A stretch of 64,000 nucleotides of DNA from Halomonas jincaotanensis (GCF_018448785.1 NZ_JAHCLU010000001.1:248001-312000); one strand, 5' to 3'. Positions 1-9,197 are shown, counted from the first letter of the stretch. A program made the numbers and translations. Notes: generated by a model from the sequence alone, not told the origin.

Positions 1-1
1 C

Positions 2-913
2 GCCAAGGCCACCTTGGGGGTCTATTGTGGTCTCACTCTGGCGGCCATGCTGGCCTATTGGCTGGGCGGCATGACGCTGCTGGACGCCGTGGTGCATGCG
101 ATGACCTCGCTTGCCACCGGTGGGTTCGCCAACTCCGATGCCTCCTTCGGGGCCTACGCTAACCAGCCGCAACTGCTGTGGATGGGCAGCCTGTTCATGT
201 TATCCGGTGCCTTGCCCTTCGTGCTGTATATCCGCTTCTTGAGAGGGTCGCGTCTATCGCTGTGGCGCGACCAACAGGTCCGGGGGCTTCTGACGCTGTT
301 ATTGCTGGTCATCGTGGCGCTGACCACGTGGCGGATCTGGCACGGCACGCCGCCGTTCGAGGCATTGACGCATGTCACCTTTAACGTCGTCTCGGTGGTC
401 ACCACAACCGGCTATGCCTCGGACGACTATGGCACCTGGGGGGCCCTGGCATTCGTGGCCTTCTTCTACCTGACGTTCGTCGGTGGCTGCAGCGGCTCCA
501 CCAGTGGGGGGATGAAGATCTTTCGTTTTCAGGTGGCGATGATCCTGCTGCGTAACCAACTGCGGTATTTGATCCATGCCAATGGTGTCTTCGCCTCGCG
601 CTATAATCATCAGGCCCTGACGGACGACATCACACGTGGTGTGGTGGCCTTTTCATTCTTCTTTTTTCTGACCATTGCCGGCCTGGCGCTGGGCTTGGCC
701 CTGTTGGGGTTGGACTTCACCACGGCGCTGTCGGGAGCGGCCACGGCGGTGGCCAATGTCGGGCCGGGGCTGGGCGACATCATTGGGCCGGCCGGCAACT
801 TCGAATCCCTACCGGCCGCGGCCAAATGGCTCCTCTGCGTGGGAATGCTGATGGGGCGGTTGGAAATCCTTACGGTACTGGTGCTCCTGACGCCGATGTT
901 CTGGCGCCGCTAA
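2..913 (+). CDS. trkH: Trk potassium uptake protein TrkH, 3' part
   Basis: This is the C-terminal about 300 residues of a TrkH/TrkI-type K+ transporter of the inner membrane; the frame is open through the left window edge, so the true start lies outside. It has repeated hydrophobic segments, the pore-loop signature VVTTTGY and the loop GGCSGSTSGGMK, which is highly characteristic of TrkH selectivity and intramembrane loops. A later pore loop reads AVANVGPG. TrkH imports K+ together with a cytosolic TrkA gating protein, which is not in this window. The stop lies 37 bases before a KdpD-like sensor kinase gene on the same strand, so co-transcription of a K+ transporter with a K+-type sensor is plausible. 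The family assignment is firm; the exact paralogue (TrkH or TrkI) is not settled. Confidence 0.93.
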   Translation, partial: AKATLGVYCGLTLAAMLAYWLGGMTLLDAVVHAMTSLATGGFANSDASFGAYANQPQLLWMGSLFMLSGALPFVLYIRFLRGSRLSLWRDQQVRGLLTLLLLVIVALTTWRIWHGTPPFEALTHVTFNVVSVVTTTGYASDDYGTWGALAFVAFFYLTFVGGCSGSTSGGMKIFRFQVAMILLRNQLRYLIHANGVFASRYNHQALTDDITRGVVAFSFFFFLTIAGLALGLALLGLDFTTALSGAATAVANVGPGLGDIIGPAGNFESLPAAAKWLLCVGMLMGRLEILTVLVLLTPMFWRR

Positions 914-950
914 GATTTTGCCATGTCACGAATTCAGGGAGACGTAATCG

Positions 951-2984
951 ATGAACTCCATTTCCTTGGCGGATTCGCCTACCGCCTCTGCCCCGGCCGC
1001 CACCGACAATTCAGGCAGCGCGGGAATGGCTTCCCGCTCGCCGCGGGTGCGCTTGCTGGTCGCTCTCAGCGGTGGCAGCGAGGATGCAGCGCTGGTGCGG
1101 GCGGCGCATCGCCTGGCGGATCGAGAAGGCGTTGCCTGGCGGGCCATCCACGTGGACACCGGAAGCGACGATGCCGAGCGGCGCCTGGTGCTGGAAAGAG
1201 ACTTCGCCATGGTGGTCCGGCTGGGTGGCGACACCCTGTCGATACAAGGGCAGGATCGCGCTGCCGAGTTGCTGCACTATGCCCAAGAGCATCGCATCGC
1301 CACGTTGCTGGTGGGAAGCCCGCGCCCCTCGGGCTGGCGGTTCTGGCGTCGCACCCTGGCAGAGCAACTGATGCGCCAGCGAGGCACCTTTGACCTGGTG
1401 GTGGTCGCCGAGGCCAGCAAGCGGCCGCGCTTTCGACCCCGCCAGTCCTTGCAGGCGGTTCGGCTCCACGAACCCCTGATCGCGGTGGCGACGACCCTGG
1501 GCGCTCTGGTGGTCGCCTGGGGACTCCAGGCATGGCTGGAATTGGCCAATCTATCGCTTGTGTTTCTTGCTGCCGTGCTCACCAGTGCCGCCTTGGCCGG
1601 GACCCGGGCCGCGATGTTGAGTGTCGTGCTCGGTTTTTTGACCTTCAACTACTTCTTCACTCAGCCACACTTTTCGCTGGCCATGGTCGAGCGCGAGCAA
1701 TTGCTGACGGTCATCTTCTTCCTGCTGGTCGCGGTCGTCGTGGGACAACTGGCGGGGAGCGGACGTCGGCGGCTGGTCGCCTTGCGGCGAAGTCGTGAGC
1801 AGACTCAGCGGCTGCTCGCCTATTCGCGGGCTCTGTCGGTGGCCACCGATTGGAACCAGGTGCGCGATATTGGTCTTGCCTCCCTGGAGCGGTGGCTGGG
1901 GGCGCCGGTGGCTTTCCTCAGCCGTGAGGAAGGAAGTGCCGGCTTGACGATTCAGCGCACCGAACCACCTGGCATCGTGCTCGATGCCGCAGCACTGACG
2001 GCGGCGAGCTGGAGTTGGCAGCATTGTCAGCCCAGTGGGCTGGGCACCACCCACCTGGCCGATACCGACCAGGGTTGGCGTCTGTTACCGCTAGTGGAGC
2101 AGGGCCGTGTGCTGGGTATCGTCGGGCTCGAGCTGGGGAAGCGCGAAGCCCCGCTGGGGCCCGATCAAGAGGCGATGATCGAGGCACAGATCAGTCAGTT
2201 GGCCATGGCCCTGGAGCGAACGCGCCTGGTCGGGGAACTGAGCGCCACGCGGCTCTCGGAGGAAAACGAGCGGCTGCGCTCGGCGCTGTTGTCATCGGTA
2301 TCCCACGACTTGCGGACGCCCCTGGCGTCGATCATCGGCTCGGCGAGTTCACTACGCGACCTGTCGCCCCAGCTGAGTGATGCGGACAAGCGTGAATTGC
2401 TCGACAGCATCCTGAGTGAAAGCGAGCGACTCAATCGCTACATCCAGAACCTGTTGGACATGACCCGTCTGGGCCATGGCGGCCTCAAGATTGAGCGGGA
2501 TTGGATCTCGCTGGACGATCTGGTGGCCGCCGCGTTACGCCGCCTGGGTCTTTCGCTTGAGGAGGTAGATATCCAGCGTGACTGGCCGGACGACCTACCG
2601 TTGTTGTTCGTGCATCCGGCATTGATCGAGCAGGCCCTGGTCAACGTGATCGACAATGCGGTGAGGTTCTCGCCTCCCGAAGGTCGAATCGGCATTCAGG
2701 CACGGCATGACATCGCAGGCCACCGACTCGAGATTCGCGTGACGGACCAAGGGCCAGGTATCGCCCCGGAACTGCGTGAGAAGGTGTTCGACATGTTCGT
2801 TACCGAGAGCGAAGGAGACCGCAGTCGACACGGCAGCGGCCTGGGCCTGGCCATCAGTCGCGGCATGCTGGGCGCCCACGGTGGCAGTATCGACGCTCAG
2901 CTGGGTCCCCAGAGCATTGGCACCACCATCGTGATGCATCTGCCGTTGCCGACGGCCGAGGAGGGCCGGCGCGATGATGGCTGA
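951..2984 (+). CDS. kdpD: KdpD-like sensor histidine kinase lacking the N-terminal KdpD domain
   Basis: A 677-residue membrane kinase. Residues about 32-155 form a universal-stress-like domain, about 175-270 a four-helix DUF4118 membrane block, about 290-425 a GAF-like region, and 440-670 the HisKA plus HATPase core. The phospho-accepting His452 lies in SVSHDLRTPL, the N box in NVIDNAVRFS and the G boxes in DQGPGIAPE and GSGLGLAI. Classical KdpD has about 890 residues and begins with an ATP-binding KdpD domain; that domain is missing here, and translation starts just before the USP-like domain. AGGGAG sits 11 bases before the ATG. No kdpFABC genes are nearby; the upstream neighbour is trkH. 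Inferred role: sensing K+ or turgor to control K+ uptake. The 3' end overlaps the response-regulator gene by 11 bases. Confidence 0.88.
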   Translation: MNSISLADSPTASAPAATDNSGSAGMASRSPRVRLLVALSGGSEDAALVRAAHRLADREGVAWRAIHVDTGSDDAERRLVLERDFAMVVRLGGDTLSIQGQDRAAELLHYAQEHRIATLLVGSPRPSGWRFWRRTLAEQLMRQRGTFDLVVVAEASKRPRFRPRQSLQAVRLHEPLIAVATTLGALVVAWGLQAWLELANLSLVFLAAVLTSAALAGTRAAMLSVVLGFLTFNYFFTQPHFSLAMVEREQLLTVIFFLLVAVVVGQLAGSGRRRLVALRRSREQTQRLLAYSRALSVATDWNQVRDIGLASLERWLGAPVAFLSREEGSAGLTIQRTEPPGIVLDAAALTAASWSWQHCQPSGLGTTHLADTDQGWRLLPLVEQGRVLGIVGLELGKREAPLGPDQEAMIEAQISQLAMALERTRLVGELSATRLSEENERLRSALLSSVSHDLRTPLASIIGSASSLRDLSPQLSDADKRELLDSILSESERLNRYIQNLLDMTRLGHGGLKIERDWISLDDLVAAALRRLGLSLEEVDIQRDWPDDLPLLFVHPALIEQALVNVIDNAVRFSPPEGRIGIQARHDIAGHRLEIRVTDQGPGIAPELREKVFDMFVTESEGDRSRHGSGLGLAISRGMLGAHGGSIDAQLGPQSIGTTIVMHLPLPTAEEGRRDDG

Positions 2985-3687
2985 CCTCCCCCTCATCCTG
3001 GTCATCGATGATGAGCCGCAGATTCGTCGCTTCCTGCGCATCAGCCTGGTGTCCCAGCGTTTCAGGGTGATCGAGGCGGCGACCGGAGCCGAGGGACTGA
3101 AGCGAGCACAGGACGAGAGCCCTGATTTGGTCCTCCTTGATCTGGGCTTGCCAGACATGGATGGCCAGACGGTGCTGGATGCCATTCGCGCCCACAGTGC
3201 GGTGCCGGTGATCGTCGTCTCGGTGCGCGGGCAGGAAAACGAGAAGGTACAGGCGCTCGACAACGGCGCCAACGACTATGTCACCAAGCCGTTCGGGATC
3301 AAGGAACTGCTGGCTCGGGTGCGATCGCTGTTGCGCTACCAGGCCCAGTCGAATGAGGACCGGTCTGCCGTTAGTTACCGCTATGCAGGGCTGGTCATCG
3401 ATCTCGCGGCGCATCGGGTCAACCTGGATGGCGAAGCCGTGCACCTGACGCCCAAAGAGTATGCCGTTCTCAAGCGCCTCGTTCACCATGCTGGCCGTGT
3501 CGTCACCCAGACCCAGCTATTAAACGATGTCTGGGGGCCGACCCATGCGCACGACACCCATTACCTGCGCATCGTGGTCAGCAAGTTACGCCACAAGTTG
3601 GGCGATGACCCCCAGGCGCCACACCTGCTGCAGACCGAAGCCGGAGTCGGCTATCGCCTGCTGGCGGAACACGATCCGCCCGCCTGA
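2974..3687 (+). CDS. kdpE: KdpE-like OmpR-family response regulator
   Basis: A 237-residue two-domain regulator. The receiver domain has acidic residues Asp12/Asp13, phospho-acceptor Asp56 in LVLLDLGLP and the conserved Lys in VTKPFG. The C-terminal winged helix (about residues 135-230) contains LTPKEYAVL and the recognition region HYLRIVVSKLRHKL, typical of KdpE. It starts at ATGATG inside the end of the kinase gene (11-base overlap), which implies translational coupling. The likely partner is the upstream KdpD-like kinase. Because no kdpFABC operon is visible, its targets may be trkH or genes elsewhere. A convergent CDF transporter gene ends 65 bases downstream. Confidence 0.9.
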   Translation: MMADLPLILVIDDEPQIRRFLRISLVSQRFRVIEAATGAEGLKRAQDESPDLVLLDLGLPDMDGQTVLDAIRAHSAVPVIVVSVRGQENEKVQALDNGANDYVTKPFGIKELLARVRSLLRYQAQSNEDRSAVSYRYAGLVIDLAAHRVNLDGEAVHLTPKEYAVLKRLVHHAGRVVTQTQLLNDVWGPTHAHDTHYLRIVVSKLRHKLGDDPQAPHLLQTEAGVGYRLLAEHDPPA

Positions 3688-3752
3688 GAATGCCAATGCC
3701 CCTGATCTCACCCGATGCGCATGCGGCCGCGAAGGGATGGAGAAGGTGGCCA

Positions 3753-4658
3753 TCAGGCCCAGCGCGGATCAGCGGTAAAAGCCACGGTGAACCAGCGGCG
3801 TGCAGGGGCAATGGAGAGCCCTGCGCTGATCTGTTCGCGGATCTCATCGAGAACGGCGATGCCCTGACCGGTGCCGAATTCCGGCGTGGTGACGATATGG
3901 ATTTCGATGAAGTGCCCTCGCCCGGCCTTAGCGACATGACTGAAGTACTGAAGAAGTCCCTCGCGCTGCATCACCGGCACCATGGCCGCATGTACCTCGC
4001 GGTCGATACCGCTCGGCGCGATCAGGAAGAACTCCTTCATGGCACGACGCACGATTCCGATAGGCACCGGCATGAAGCACACCGTCAATACCATCAGCAA
4101 CAGTGAATCGACATAGCGGTTCCAGTGTTCCAGCGTCGTGCCTTTCAGCAGCAGGGCGATGAGAAAAGCGACCAGCAACGCCGAGGTGATCAGGGCGGCC
4201 ATCAGCCAGCCCTGCATATCAATGTGCACGAACTCGGAGTCGGCTCGACGATTGATGCGTTTCTGGTAGAACGTCATGGTAAAGCAGACGATGGCGACCA
4301 CCACCGCATAGAAGATGGCGACATTGAAATTCAGTACGTTGCCACCCTCCATCAGTCCCTGCAGCGCATTGAGAAAGGCGTAGAAACACAGCAGCATCAG
4401 GATGGCCCCATTCAAGGCCGCCACCAAGGGTTCGAGATGCCAATAGCCGTGCTGAAAGCGCTGGCTGGCCTCGCGCATGGCCAGCCGCGACACGCCCAGC
4501 GCCAGTGCGGACATGGCGGCATCGATGCTCGAGAAGACGCCGTCAAAGAGAATCGACTGGGAACCGGCCAGCAGCCCGAAGGTGACCCCGAGACCGGAGA
4601 CGGTCAGGGTCACGAGGATGGAGACCTTAAGAGCGAGCTGCTCGAGTGCCGCTTGCAT
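3753..4658 (-). CDS. Cation diffusion facilitator (CDF) family transporter
   Basis: A 301-residue membrane protein with about six hydrophobic segments and a cytoplasmic C-terminal domain, the CDF plan. The N-terminal motif GSQSILFDGVFSSIDA matches the CDF segment that supplies a metal-binding Asp, and a later helix carries HIDMQGWLMAALITSAL, in which an acidic residue sits where CDF proteins bind metal. The C-terminal region (FIEIHIV) resembles the ferredoxin-like CDF dimer domain. Expected function is proton-driven efflux of divalent cations such as Zn, Fe or Mn; the metal cannot be read from sequence. It is convergent with the KdpE-like gene and separated from mscS by a 277-base divergent region. 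Confidence 0.85.
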   Translation of the reverse strand: MQAALEQLALKVSILVTLTVSGLGVTFGLLAGSQSILFDGVFSSIDAAMSALALGVSRLAMREASQRFQHGYWHLEPLVAALNGAILMLLCFYAFLNALQGLMEGGNVLNFNVAIFYAVVVAIVCFTMTFYQKRINRRADSEFVHIDMQGWLMAALITSALLVAFLIALLLKGTTLEHWNRYVDSLLLMVLTVCFMPVPIGIVRRAMKEFFLIAPSGIDREVHAAMVPVMQREGLLQYFSHVAKAGRGHFIEIHIVTTPEFGTGQGIAVLDEIREQISAGLSIAPARRWFTVAFTADPRWA

Positions 4659-4739
4659 GAAGATTCCCTTGTAAATGGCAGGCCGATGATTCTAGCCGAG
4701 CGTACGGCATTGCAAAATGTCAGCTGGCCAGAATGGCTC

Positions 4740-4782
4740 GGAAAAGAGGTCGTCAGCAGGAAATTCCTCTGCTGTCTTTTCC
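4740..4782. repeat. Nested inverted repeat in the CDF/mscS divergent region
   Basis: The arms GGAAAAGA (4740-4747) and TCTTTTCC (4775-4782) are perfect complements. Inside them CAGCAG (4754-4759) pairs with CTGCTG (4769-4774) around a short loop. The element lies in the 277-base divergent region between the CDF transporter and mscS. In the minus-strand transcript it would sit in the untranslated leader of the CDF gene. It could be an operator, an attenuator or an mRNA hairpin; nothing else in the region was recognised. Confidence 0.45.
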
Positions 4783-4935
4783 GAGGCTGGACGCACCAAC
4801 GGCCGATGGGGTGTACTTCACCCTTGACCCCGATAGTCCGGCGCCAGGCTGGTACGGACGAAAATCCGGTCGGAGATACGCTCGACTCTCATGTGGAACG
4901 GCGACTTGACCCATCACAAAAACGGTAAGACACGG

Positions 4936-6687
4936 ATGAAATTAATCAGCTCATGGTTGTTGCTGGCCGTCATGGCGATGACCCTCGCATTCTCCAGCGT
5001 ATGTGTCGCGCAGTCGGAAGAGGAAGATGAAGATGAAGATAGTCAGCAATGGTTTTCTATTGACGCGTTGAACGAGGGGCTTGGCGAAGTTCCCGAGGAT
5101 CTCAGCCGGCTGACGCCACGCGATGCGATCCGAAGCTTTATGGAACTCACCGACAGCAAGGAATTTGATGCGGCAGCCCATGTGCTCAACCTTTCCAATA
5201 TGTCCCCCGAAGAGCAGAAAAGCCGGGGGAGTCTGCTGGCCAGACAGCTGGCGTCGGTGCTGCGGCGCGGCGAGTGGCTCGATCTGTCCGATCTTTCCGG
5301 GCGCCCGGATGCCGTGATCGAGGACCCCTCGGGACAGAATCCCCAAGCGGGCGAGCCGCAACGAAATCTGCGGTTGGCATCGCTCGATGTCGATGGTGAA
5401 ACCTATGACATACGTCTGGCGCGTTATCGAGTCGATGACGAGGACGCGGTCTGGCTGGTTTCACCGGAAAGCGTTTCCTCCATTCCTTTGCTTTACGAAG
5501 AATACGGTCCTTCATGGCTAGAGGGCCATATTCCGGAACGCTTCCATGCTTCCTACGGGATGCTCAAGATCTGGGAGTGGATCGCCATTCCGATTTTTCT
5601 GCTCGCGATTGGATTGGTGGGGTGGGGGGTCTATTTATTGGTTGGGTTGGCATCGCACTGGTTACCGTCGGGGTTACCCAGCATTTTCGTCAGCCAGATC
5701 AAGGTGTCCATGGCGTTCGTGGTCATGTCGCGCGTGGCGCAGGCCATGCTCGACTATGCGGTCTCTTTCTCGGCCGTGGCGACGACCTTTCTCCAGGTAC
5801 TGTTGATCTCCATCATGGCCTGGGGTGTCGGCACGATCGCGCTTCGACTCGTCGACACCTTCATGCTGAAGACGACGCGGCGGCTGGTGGGTGAGATCGA
5901 TGACACCAAGCCCAGCGATGATCGCAAGTTGTTGACCACCCTCTACGCGTTGCGTCGCGGTATCATCCTGGTCACGGTGGTTGCCGTTACCATCTACGTG
6001 CTTGGCCAGATTCAGCTCTTCGAATCGCTGGGCATGTCCTTGCTGGCCTCGGCCAGTGTGCTGACGGTGCTGGTAGGGATCGCTGGCCAGACGGTGCTGG
6101 GCAATATTCTTTCTTCGTTTCAAGTGTCGCTGGCCAAACCCATCCGCGTGGGCGACCTGGTGATCTTCGAGGACAAATGGTGCTATGTGGAAGGCATCTT
6201 CTATACCTTCATACGCCTGAGAGTCTGGGATGATCGGCGCTTGATCGTGCCCGTGACCTACTTCATCTCCAAGCCCTTCGAAAACCTGTCGATCAAGAGC
6301 GCCAAGATGTATCGCTATATCGTACTGACCCTCCACTTGAGTGCCGATGTGGCGTGTTTGAGAGAGAAGTTCAAGGAGTACGCGGAGGCGGAAGAGAACG
6401 TCATCGAGCACCACAAGCTGTTGTGTTACGTCACCGGGCAGACCGAGATGGCACAGCAGATCACCTTCTATCTGATGACCTCTGAGCCCATGAATGGCTG
6501 GGCAGCCGAGATGAATGTTCGCGAGAAAATGCTGGCCTTCATCCGCGACAATCACCCCGAATGGTGGCCGAGAGACGTGGTAGTGTTCGGCCGTCACGAT
6601 GTGGCTCTAGGCGATGAGCCAGCCGACAGATTAGTCACCCGTCCGGCCACCGTGACGGACAGCCCCAAGCCAGGGCCGTCTGCATAA
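4936..6687 (+). CDS. MscS-family mechanosensitive ion channel with acidic periplasmic N-terminus
   Basis: A 583-residue protein starting at ATG 4936, where a signal-like segment (ISSWLLLAVMAMTLAFSS) begins; an upstream in-frame ATG at 4891 would put 15 extra residues ahead of the signal and is less likely. A very acidic stretch (EEEDEDEDS) follows. After about 200 soluble residues come four or five membrane helices. The MscS core has the pore-helix region VLTVLVGIAGQTVLGN and the beta-domain entry AKPIRVGDLV. It is much longer than E. coli MscS (286 residues), resembling the extended MscS/YnaI class. Expected role: release of osmolytes during hypo-osmotic shock, consistent with a halophile and with the K+ genes upstream. 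Substrate selectivity is not predicted. Confidence 0.85.
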   Translation: MKLISSWLLLAVMAMTLAFSSVCVAQSEEEDEDEDSQQWFSIDALNEGLGEVPEDLSRLTPRDAIRSFMELTDSKEFDAAAHVLNLSNMSPEEQKSRGSLLARQLASVLRRGEWLDLSDLSGRPDAVIEDPSGQNPQAGEPQRNLRLASLDVDGETYDIRLARYRVDDEDAVWLVSPESVSSIPLLYEEYGPSWLEGHIPERFHASYGMLKIWEWIAIPIFLLAIGLVGWGVYLLVGLASHWLPSGLPSIFVSQIKVSMAFVVMSRVAQAMLDYAVSFSAVATTFLQVLLISIMAWGVGTIALRLVDTFMLKTTRRLVGEIDDTKPSDDRKLLTTLYALRRGIILVTVVAVTIYVLGQIQLFESLGMSLLASASVLTVLVGIAGQTVLGNILSSFQVSLAKPIRVGDLVIFEDKWCYVEGIFYTFIRLRVWDDRRLIVPVTYFISKPFENLSIKSAKMYRYIVLTLHLSADVACLREKFKEYAEAEENVIEHHKLLCYVTGQTEMAQQITFYLMTSEPMNGWAAEMNVREKMLAFIRDNHPEWWPRDVVVFGRHDVALGDEPADRLVTRPATVTDSPKPGPSA

Positions 6688-6774
6688 TGTGGGGCTCCAG
6701 GCGGTGGTGATCGCCACTGCCGAAACACGGGTCTTTTCTTCTCGATTTTATTCTTGATACAGCGAGTTCAGCGT

Positions 6775-7566
6775 ATGGATGTCACCGCTCTGTTCCAGTG
6801 GTCGTTTTTCCAGCCTTTCCTGGCGGCATTCTGGTATCTCATACCGATGTTTATGCTGCTCGGTATCATCAAGACGGCCTGGTTCAAGGGCAAGGCAGGC
6901 GAGTTCCAGGTGAATCTCTCCGCTCGCTTGTGTCTCGACAAGACCCGCTATCATTTGATCAAGAACGTAACACTTCCCACTGAGGATGGCACGACCCAGA
7001 TCGACCATGTGGTGGTATCCGAGTTTGGCGTGTTCGTGGTCGAAACCAAGAACATGAAAGGTTGGATTTTCGGTACGCCTCACCAGGCGCAGTGGACACA
7101 GAAGCTCTTTAGGTTCAGCCATAAGTTCCAGAACCCGCTTCGGCAGAACCACAAGCATATGAAAACCCTTCAGGTCCTGCTGGGCCTGGAAGATAACCAG
7201 ATGCAGTCAGTGATCGTGTTCATAGGCAATAGCACCTTCAAGACGCCTATGCCGCCGAATGTCACCTATGGTGGCGGCTATATCCGTTTCATCAAGTCTC
7301 ACACCACCCGGGTATTGTCGCCCGAACAGGTGCAAAGAGCTGTTGGTCAGATTGCAGAAGGGCGCCTGGCTGCTTCCTTCAGTACTGACAGGGCCCATGT
7401 GCATCATGTGAAGGAGCGGGTGGCGAATAAAGCATCACAGAAGCAATGCCCCAGGTGCAGTGGCAGGATGGTGCTGCGCAAGGTGAAGCGTGGCGCCAAT
7501 GTAGGCAATGCATTCTGGGGCTGCGCCAGGTTTCCGGCCTGCCGAGGTATGTTGAAGGCCGAGTGA
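6775..7566 (+). CDS. NERD-domain protein with C-terminal topoisomerase-type zinc ribbon
   Basis: A 263-residue protein. The ATG at 6775 is taken as the start; an in-frame TTG lies 21 bases upstream. A hydrophobic N-terminal helix (about residues 15-35, FLAAFWYLIPMFMLLGII) suggests membrane anchoring. The NERD domain spans about 50-170, with the nuclease-related pattern LPTEDGTTQIDHVVVSEFGVFVVETKNM, given here only as its key elements: Asp before HVVV and Glu-x-Lys in VVETKN. The last 40 residues form a four-cysteine zinc ribbon (CPRC ... CARFPAC), like those at topoisomerase I C-termini. Predicted role: membrane-associated nucleic-acid binding or cleavage; biological function unknown. It follows mscS by 87 bases on the same strand. 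Confidence 0.82.
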   Translation: MDVTALFQWSFFQPFLAAFWYLIPMFMLLGIIKTAWFKGKAGEFQVNLSARLCLDKTRYHLIKNVTLPTEDGTTQIDHVVVSEFGVFVVETKNMKGWIFGTPHQAQWTQKLFRFSHKFQNPLRQNHKHMKTLQVLLGLEDNQMQSVIVFIGNSTFKTPMPPNVTYGGGYIRFIKSHTTRVLSPEQVQRAVGQIAEGRLAASFSTDRAHVHHVKERVANKASQKQCPRCSGRMVLRKVKRGANVGNAFWGCARFPACRGMLKAE

Positions 7567-7674
7567 GGCTTCCTTGCTGTTTTTTTTAAGCCCGCCGTCG
7601 CATTGCCTTGACGATGGCTCGGGTATGGGCGTCAAAAGCCAATCAAGGTCGACAGCAAGACCTGGCGCGATATT

Positions 7675-8202
7675 TCAGCTCACCCTGTTCAGCTCCTTGG
7701 TGACATAGGCCATGTTGTGGTAAGTATGCCCGCCGAACTTCTCCAGGATCTGCATTTCCTCTTCGCTGGCCTTCGCGCGGGCATGCTGTTTGAGCTCGTC
7801 GCGACTGGCCGGAAATTGCATGCCGGCAAAGAGGCTGGCGAAGCGTGCGGCGGAGGGGGACGATGAGGACGCCTGCATGGCCCGCTCGCCGCCGGTCTTG
7901 CTCGGCTGGTTTTGAGGCGCCTTCTCGTGGGTGCGCAGTTCACCGAAGGCGCGTGCGACCTCGGCGGCGTCCCGATACTCCCGATCAGGCAGCCGCTCGA
8001 GGATGTCGCGCACTGGCTGTGCCTCGTCACCCATGCGATCGACCAGCTCGTCGCGCGATTTGGGAAAATCGACGCCTTTCAGCGTTTTCTCGATATCCGC
8101 GGCAGACACTGCCTGTTTGGGATGGGATGTCTGCATGTGCCGCTCGTAGCGAGACTTCTGCTCGAACTCGGCGCCGCAGATTTCACAAGCGAACTGTGCC
8201 AT
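7675..8202 (-). CDS. C2H2 zinc finger protein with two DUF2795 domains
   Basis: A 175-residue protein. Residues 6-26 form a C2H2 finger (CEICGAEF ... HMQTSH), rare in bacteria. Two DUF2795 helical domains follow, about residues 38-90 (LKGVDFPKSRDELV) and 122-172 (FAGMQFPASRDELK), joined by a linker rich in Ser, Gln and Lys. The same repeat unit (LKGVDFPCRKADLV) ends the upstream gene product. The start ATG shares one base with the stop of that gene (TGATG), implying translational coupling. DUF2795 has no assigned biochemical role known to me; the zinc finger suggests nucleic-acid or protein binding. Confidence 0.78.
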   Translation of the reverse strand: MAQFACEICGAEFEQKSRYERHMQTSHPKQAVSAADIEKTLKGVDFPKSRDELVDRMGDEAQPVRDILERLPDREYRDAAEVARAFGELRTHEKAPQNQPSKTGGERAMQASSSSPSAARFASLFAGMQFPASRDELKQHARAKASEEEMQILEKFGGHTYHNMAYVTKELNRVS

Positions 8203-9197
8203 CAGCGCACCTCTCCTAGCGCTTTCTGAATGTCGGCCATCGTCTCGTACTGCCGGTCGGGAAACGCGTTCAGCACCTCGATGATTTCATCCGACGCGTC
8301 GTTGGCCTTGGCCTGCTTGACCAGATCGGCTTTCCTGCAAGGAAAATCCACCCCCTTGAGCGCCTGGGCGATGCCGGCCGCCGAGGCCGTTTGGCGGGCC
8401 GCCTTGCCACCGCGCTCGCCGCCCTTGCTGCGATCGCCAGAAGGCTCGCGTGCCTCAGGTTGCATTTGCGGCTCCGCGAGCTTACCGGCCTCCAGCGCTT
8501 CCGTGGGCCAGTCGCGCTTCTTGAGCCCCAGGGTCTTGAACAGGTTCGCCTTGCCGGTAATCGAGACGCCTTCGTCGCTCAGATCGTCGTGCGCGCCGAT
8601 GAGCAGCATCTGCGCGTTCTCGTAGTCGAGCAGCGTGCCGTCGTCGATATCGATCCAGCGCTTGTCGGCGAATTTTTCCTGCAAAGGCTTGGGATAGTTC
8701 GGCTTGGAATCCGGAAAACCGGGCACATCGAGAGAGGGATTGCGCACCGAGATCACGTAGCTTGCTTCGGCGAGAATCCCCAGCTCCGCCTGCGCCTTGC
8801 CGGGCTTATCGGGGCTTGTCAGGCGGTAGGCCAGGCGCGAGCTGTTGTCGCGCGCAAAGATTGCGTAGCGCCCCTCGCCGGCGGGAATGGCCTCGCCCTG
8901 TTCTTGCTCGCCACGGGTCTTGGTTTCGTACTCCAGCGGCGCCAGAGCCTCGCCAACCGCCTTCGGCTTTCCCGTCATGTCGTTCATCATCCACTCGCGC
9001 GCGGTGGATTTCGGCTTGCCCTTGATGATCTCCGGCATCCGCTTCTTGCCCACCAGAAACAGCCGAGCGGTATCGGCAGCGTCCGGCACCAGTATGATGT
9101 GCAGGCGCTGCACGTCATCGAGGCTCTGAACCTTTTCCACGTTGACCGTTGGCCGGTAGAAAAAGTAGATGTCGCCTTTCTCCACGAAATCTGCCAT
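8202..9197 (-). CDS. Hypothetical protein with C-terminal DUF2795 domain
   Basis: A 331-residue protein starting at MADFVEKGDIYFFYRP, preceded by AGGAGGTGCCAC, a strong ribosome site; an in-frame ATG six codons upstream is less well placed. The first about 230 residues resemble uncharacterised proteins that begin with this FVEKGDIYFFYRP pattern and end with an acidic region. A linker rich in Gly, Lys and Glu (about 235-275) leads to one DUF2795 domain (about 280-330). It is the first gene of a two-gene unit with the zinc-finger/DUF2795 protein. It has no signal peptide or membrane helix, so it is probably cytoplasmic. Function unknown. Confidence 0.72.
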   Translation of the reverse strand: MADFVEKGDIYFFYRPTVNVEKVQSLDDVQRLHIILVPDAADTARLFLVGKKRMPEIIKGKPKSTAREWMMNDMTGKPKAVGEALAPLEYETKTRGEQEQGEAIPAGEGRYAIFARDNSSRLAYRLTSPDKPGKAQAELGILAEASYVISVRNPSLDVPGFPDSKPNYPKPLQEKFADKRWIDIDDGTLLDYENAQMLLIGAHDDLSDEGVSITGKANLFKTLGLKKRDWPTEALEAGKLAEPQMQPEAREPSGDRSKGGERGGKAARQTASAAGIAQALKGVDFPCRKADLVKQAKANDASDEIIEVLNAFPDRQYETMADIQKALGEVR

